From JADJNW01 sp964523725 (GTDB lineage Bacteria; Bacteroidota; Bacteroidia; Chitinophagales; Saprospiraceae): a stretch of 64,000 nucleotides of DNA. The translations under genes were made by a program, and so were the position numbers. A model generated the notes under the pieces. The model searched no databases and was not told where the DNA came from. It saw nothing but the letters and a program-made list of their open reading frames with translations. Positions within the stretch are counted from its first letter, which is position 1. The number at the start of each line of letters is the position of its first letter. Shown piece after piece: positions 63,398 to 64,000 of the stretch. Where the stretch lies: positions 1 through 64,000 of the forward strand of contig CAZGAU010000005.1 of NCBI GenBank assembly GCA_964523725.1, given 5' to 3'.

Positions 63398-64000
63398 ATG
63401 AGATTACTTGCTTTTCTAGTTCTCCTTCTGAGTTCGGTAGCGATGCCGGCACAACAATTTTCTCAGGCTGAAATTGCGCGCTGGCAGCAACAGGCACAGG
63501 GTGTCACCATCATGCGTGATAACTGGGGCATTCCGCATATTTATGGCAAAACGGATGCCGATGTGGTCTTTGGTTTGATGTATGCGCAATGCGAAGATGA
63601 TTTTGCCCGGGTGGAAATGAACTACATCGACGCGATCGGGCGTATGGCGGAAGTAGAAGGCGAATCAGGTTTGTACCATGATCTGCGTGCCCGGATGTTT
63701 CTGACGCCGGAACAAGCAAGAGCGACTTACGAAAAAAGCCCCTCCTGGATGAAAAAACTCCTCGACGCTTTCGCGGATGGCATGAATTATTATTTGTATA
63801 AAAATCCGGAAAAGAAGCCCATTCTTATTACACGCTACGAACCCTGGATGCCGCTGACTTTCACCGAAGGCAGTATCGGCGGCAACATCACCGGGATCTC
63901 GCTAAACCGGATCAAAGCGTTTTATGAAAATTACAAATTCACCTCCTCCCGGACGGACTTTTTGAAAGAGCTGGATCGCGAGCCCGTTGGTTCCAATGGT
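63398..64000 (+). CDS. Penicillin acylase family Ntn hydrolase, 5' part only
   Basis: The first 201 codons are present; the gene runs off the window. A signal peptide (1-18) is followed by the acylase alpha chain: VTIMRDNWGIPHIYGKTDADVVFGLMYAQCEDDF and RYEPWMPLTF. The reading ends at EPVGSNG, where Ser199 is the expected N-terminal nucleophile of the beta chain after self-cleavage. The family cleaves amide bonds of penicillins, acyl-homoserine lactones or other acyl compounds; substrate is unknown. It is divergent from the GH3 gene. Confidence 0.93.
   Translation, partial: MRLLAFLVLLLSSVAMPAQQFSQAEIARWQQQAQGVTIMRDNWGIPHIYGKTDADVVFGLMYAQCEDDFARVEMNYIDAIGRMAEVEGESGLYHDLRARMFLTPEQARATYEKSPSWMKKLLDAFADGMNYYLYKNPEKKPILITRYEPWMPLTFTEGSIGGNITGISLNRIKAFYENYKFTSSRTDFLKELDREPVGSNG

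Overview
The window comes from a member of the Bacteroidota, most likely near the Saprospiria; the phylum is well supported, the class is inference. The signs are promoters with a -7 element TAnnTTTG, start codons with almost no Shine-Dalgarno sequence, several TTG/GTG starts, and Bacteroidota-type families (DUF6438 lipoprotein, TamB, the short GreA-like protein often misnamed 3-oxoacyl-ACP synthase, PA0069-type radical SAM). No rRNA, tRNA, insertion sequence, prophage or CRISPR array was seen. Sixty protein-coding genes are called. Coding is dense and strands switch often.

Layout. 1-3000: an HxlR regulator divergent from a three-gene operon (tandem SnoaL-like lipoprotein, membrane protein, short-chain dehydrogenase) that ends in a clear terminator. 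3265-7213 (minus): arginine deiminase, a GNAT acetyltransferase, and a FAD oxidoreductase/aldo-keto reductase pair. 7316-11376 (plus): SWIM zinc-finger protein, rlmH, rhomboid protease, Nudix hydrolase. 11393-14896 (minus): secreted HEXXH protein, DksA-type zinc-finger protein, MiaE, a coiled-coil exported protein. 15064-23823: prolyl oligopeptidase lipoprotein, diadenylate cyclase CdaA, GNAT, M20 peptidase, OmpH/Skp, DUF3293, yidC and a DUF6438 lipoprotein. 23884-28422 (minus): LysM protein, NarL-type response regulator, TPMT-like methyltransferase, DUF4230-like protein. 28623-37794 (plus): folP, a membrane protein, a YheT-type hydrolase, a 1626-residue TamB protein, DUF2461. 37800-42419 (minus): aroC, then an accessory-looking stretch with a SnoaL protein, vapBC, a TIR-like effector candidate and unusual intergenic repeats. 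42771-53111: mutS2, ndk, nrnA, an FKBP lipoprotein, prfB with its programmed +1 frameshift, cutA, pfkA, a GlcNAc kinase and a divergent glucosaminidase. 53315-57043: a complete TRAP transporter (QM convergent with P). 57044-64000: radical SAM protein, GH5 and GH3 glycosidases, and the 5' third of a penicillin-acylase-type Ntn hydrolase cut by the window edge.

The most unusual signal is non-coding. Between vapC and the SnoaL gene (about 40285-40527) there are twelve AANNTT-centred, mostly palindromic motifs spaced at exactly 21 bp with no drift. A second intergenic region (3126-3197) carries four units of a different sequence at the same exact 21-bp period. I know of no named element matching either. 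The other notable items are the orphan TIR-like gene next to the larger array, the prfB frameshift signal (an internal Shine-Dalgarno in a genome that hardly uses them) with an SPY instead of SPF tripeptide, the HxlR operator overlapping a promoter, and a palindrome between the GlcNAc kinase and glucosaminidase genes.
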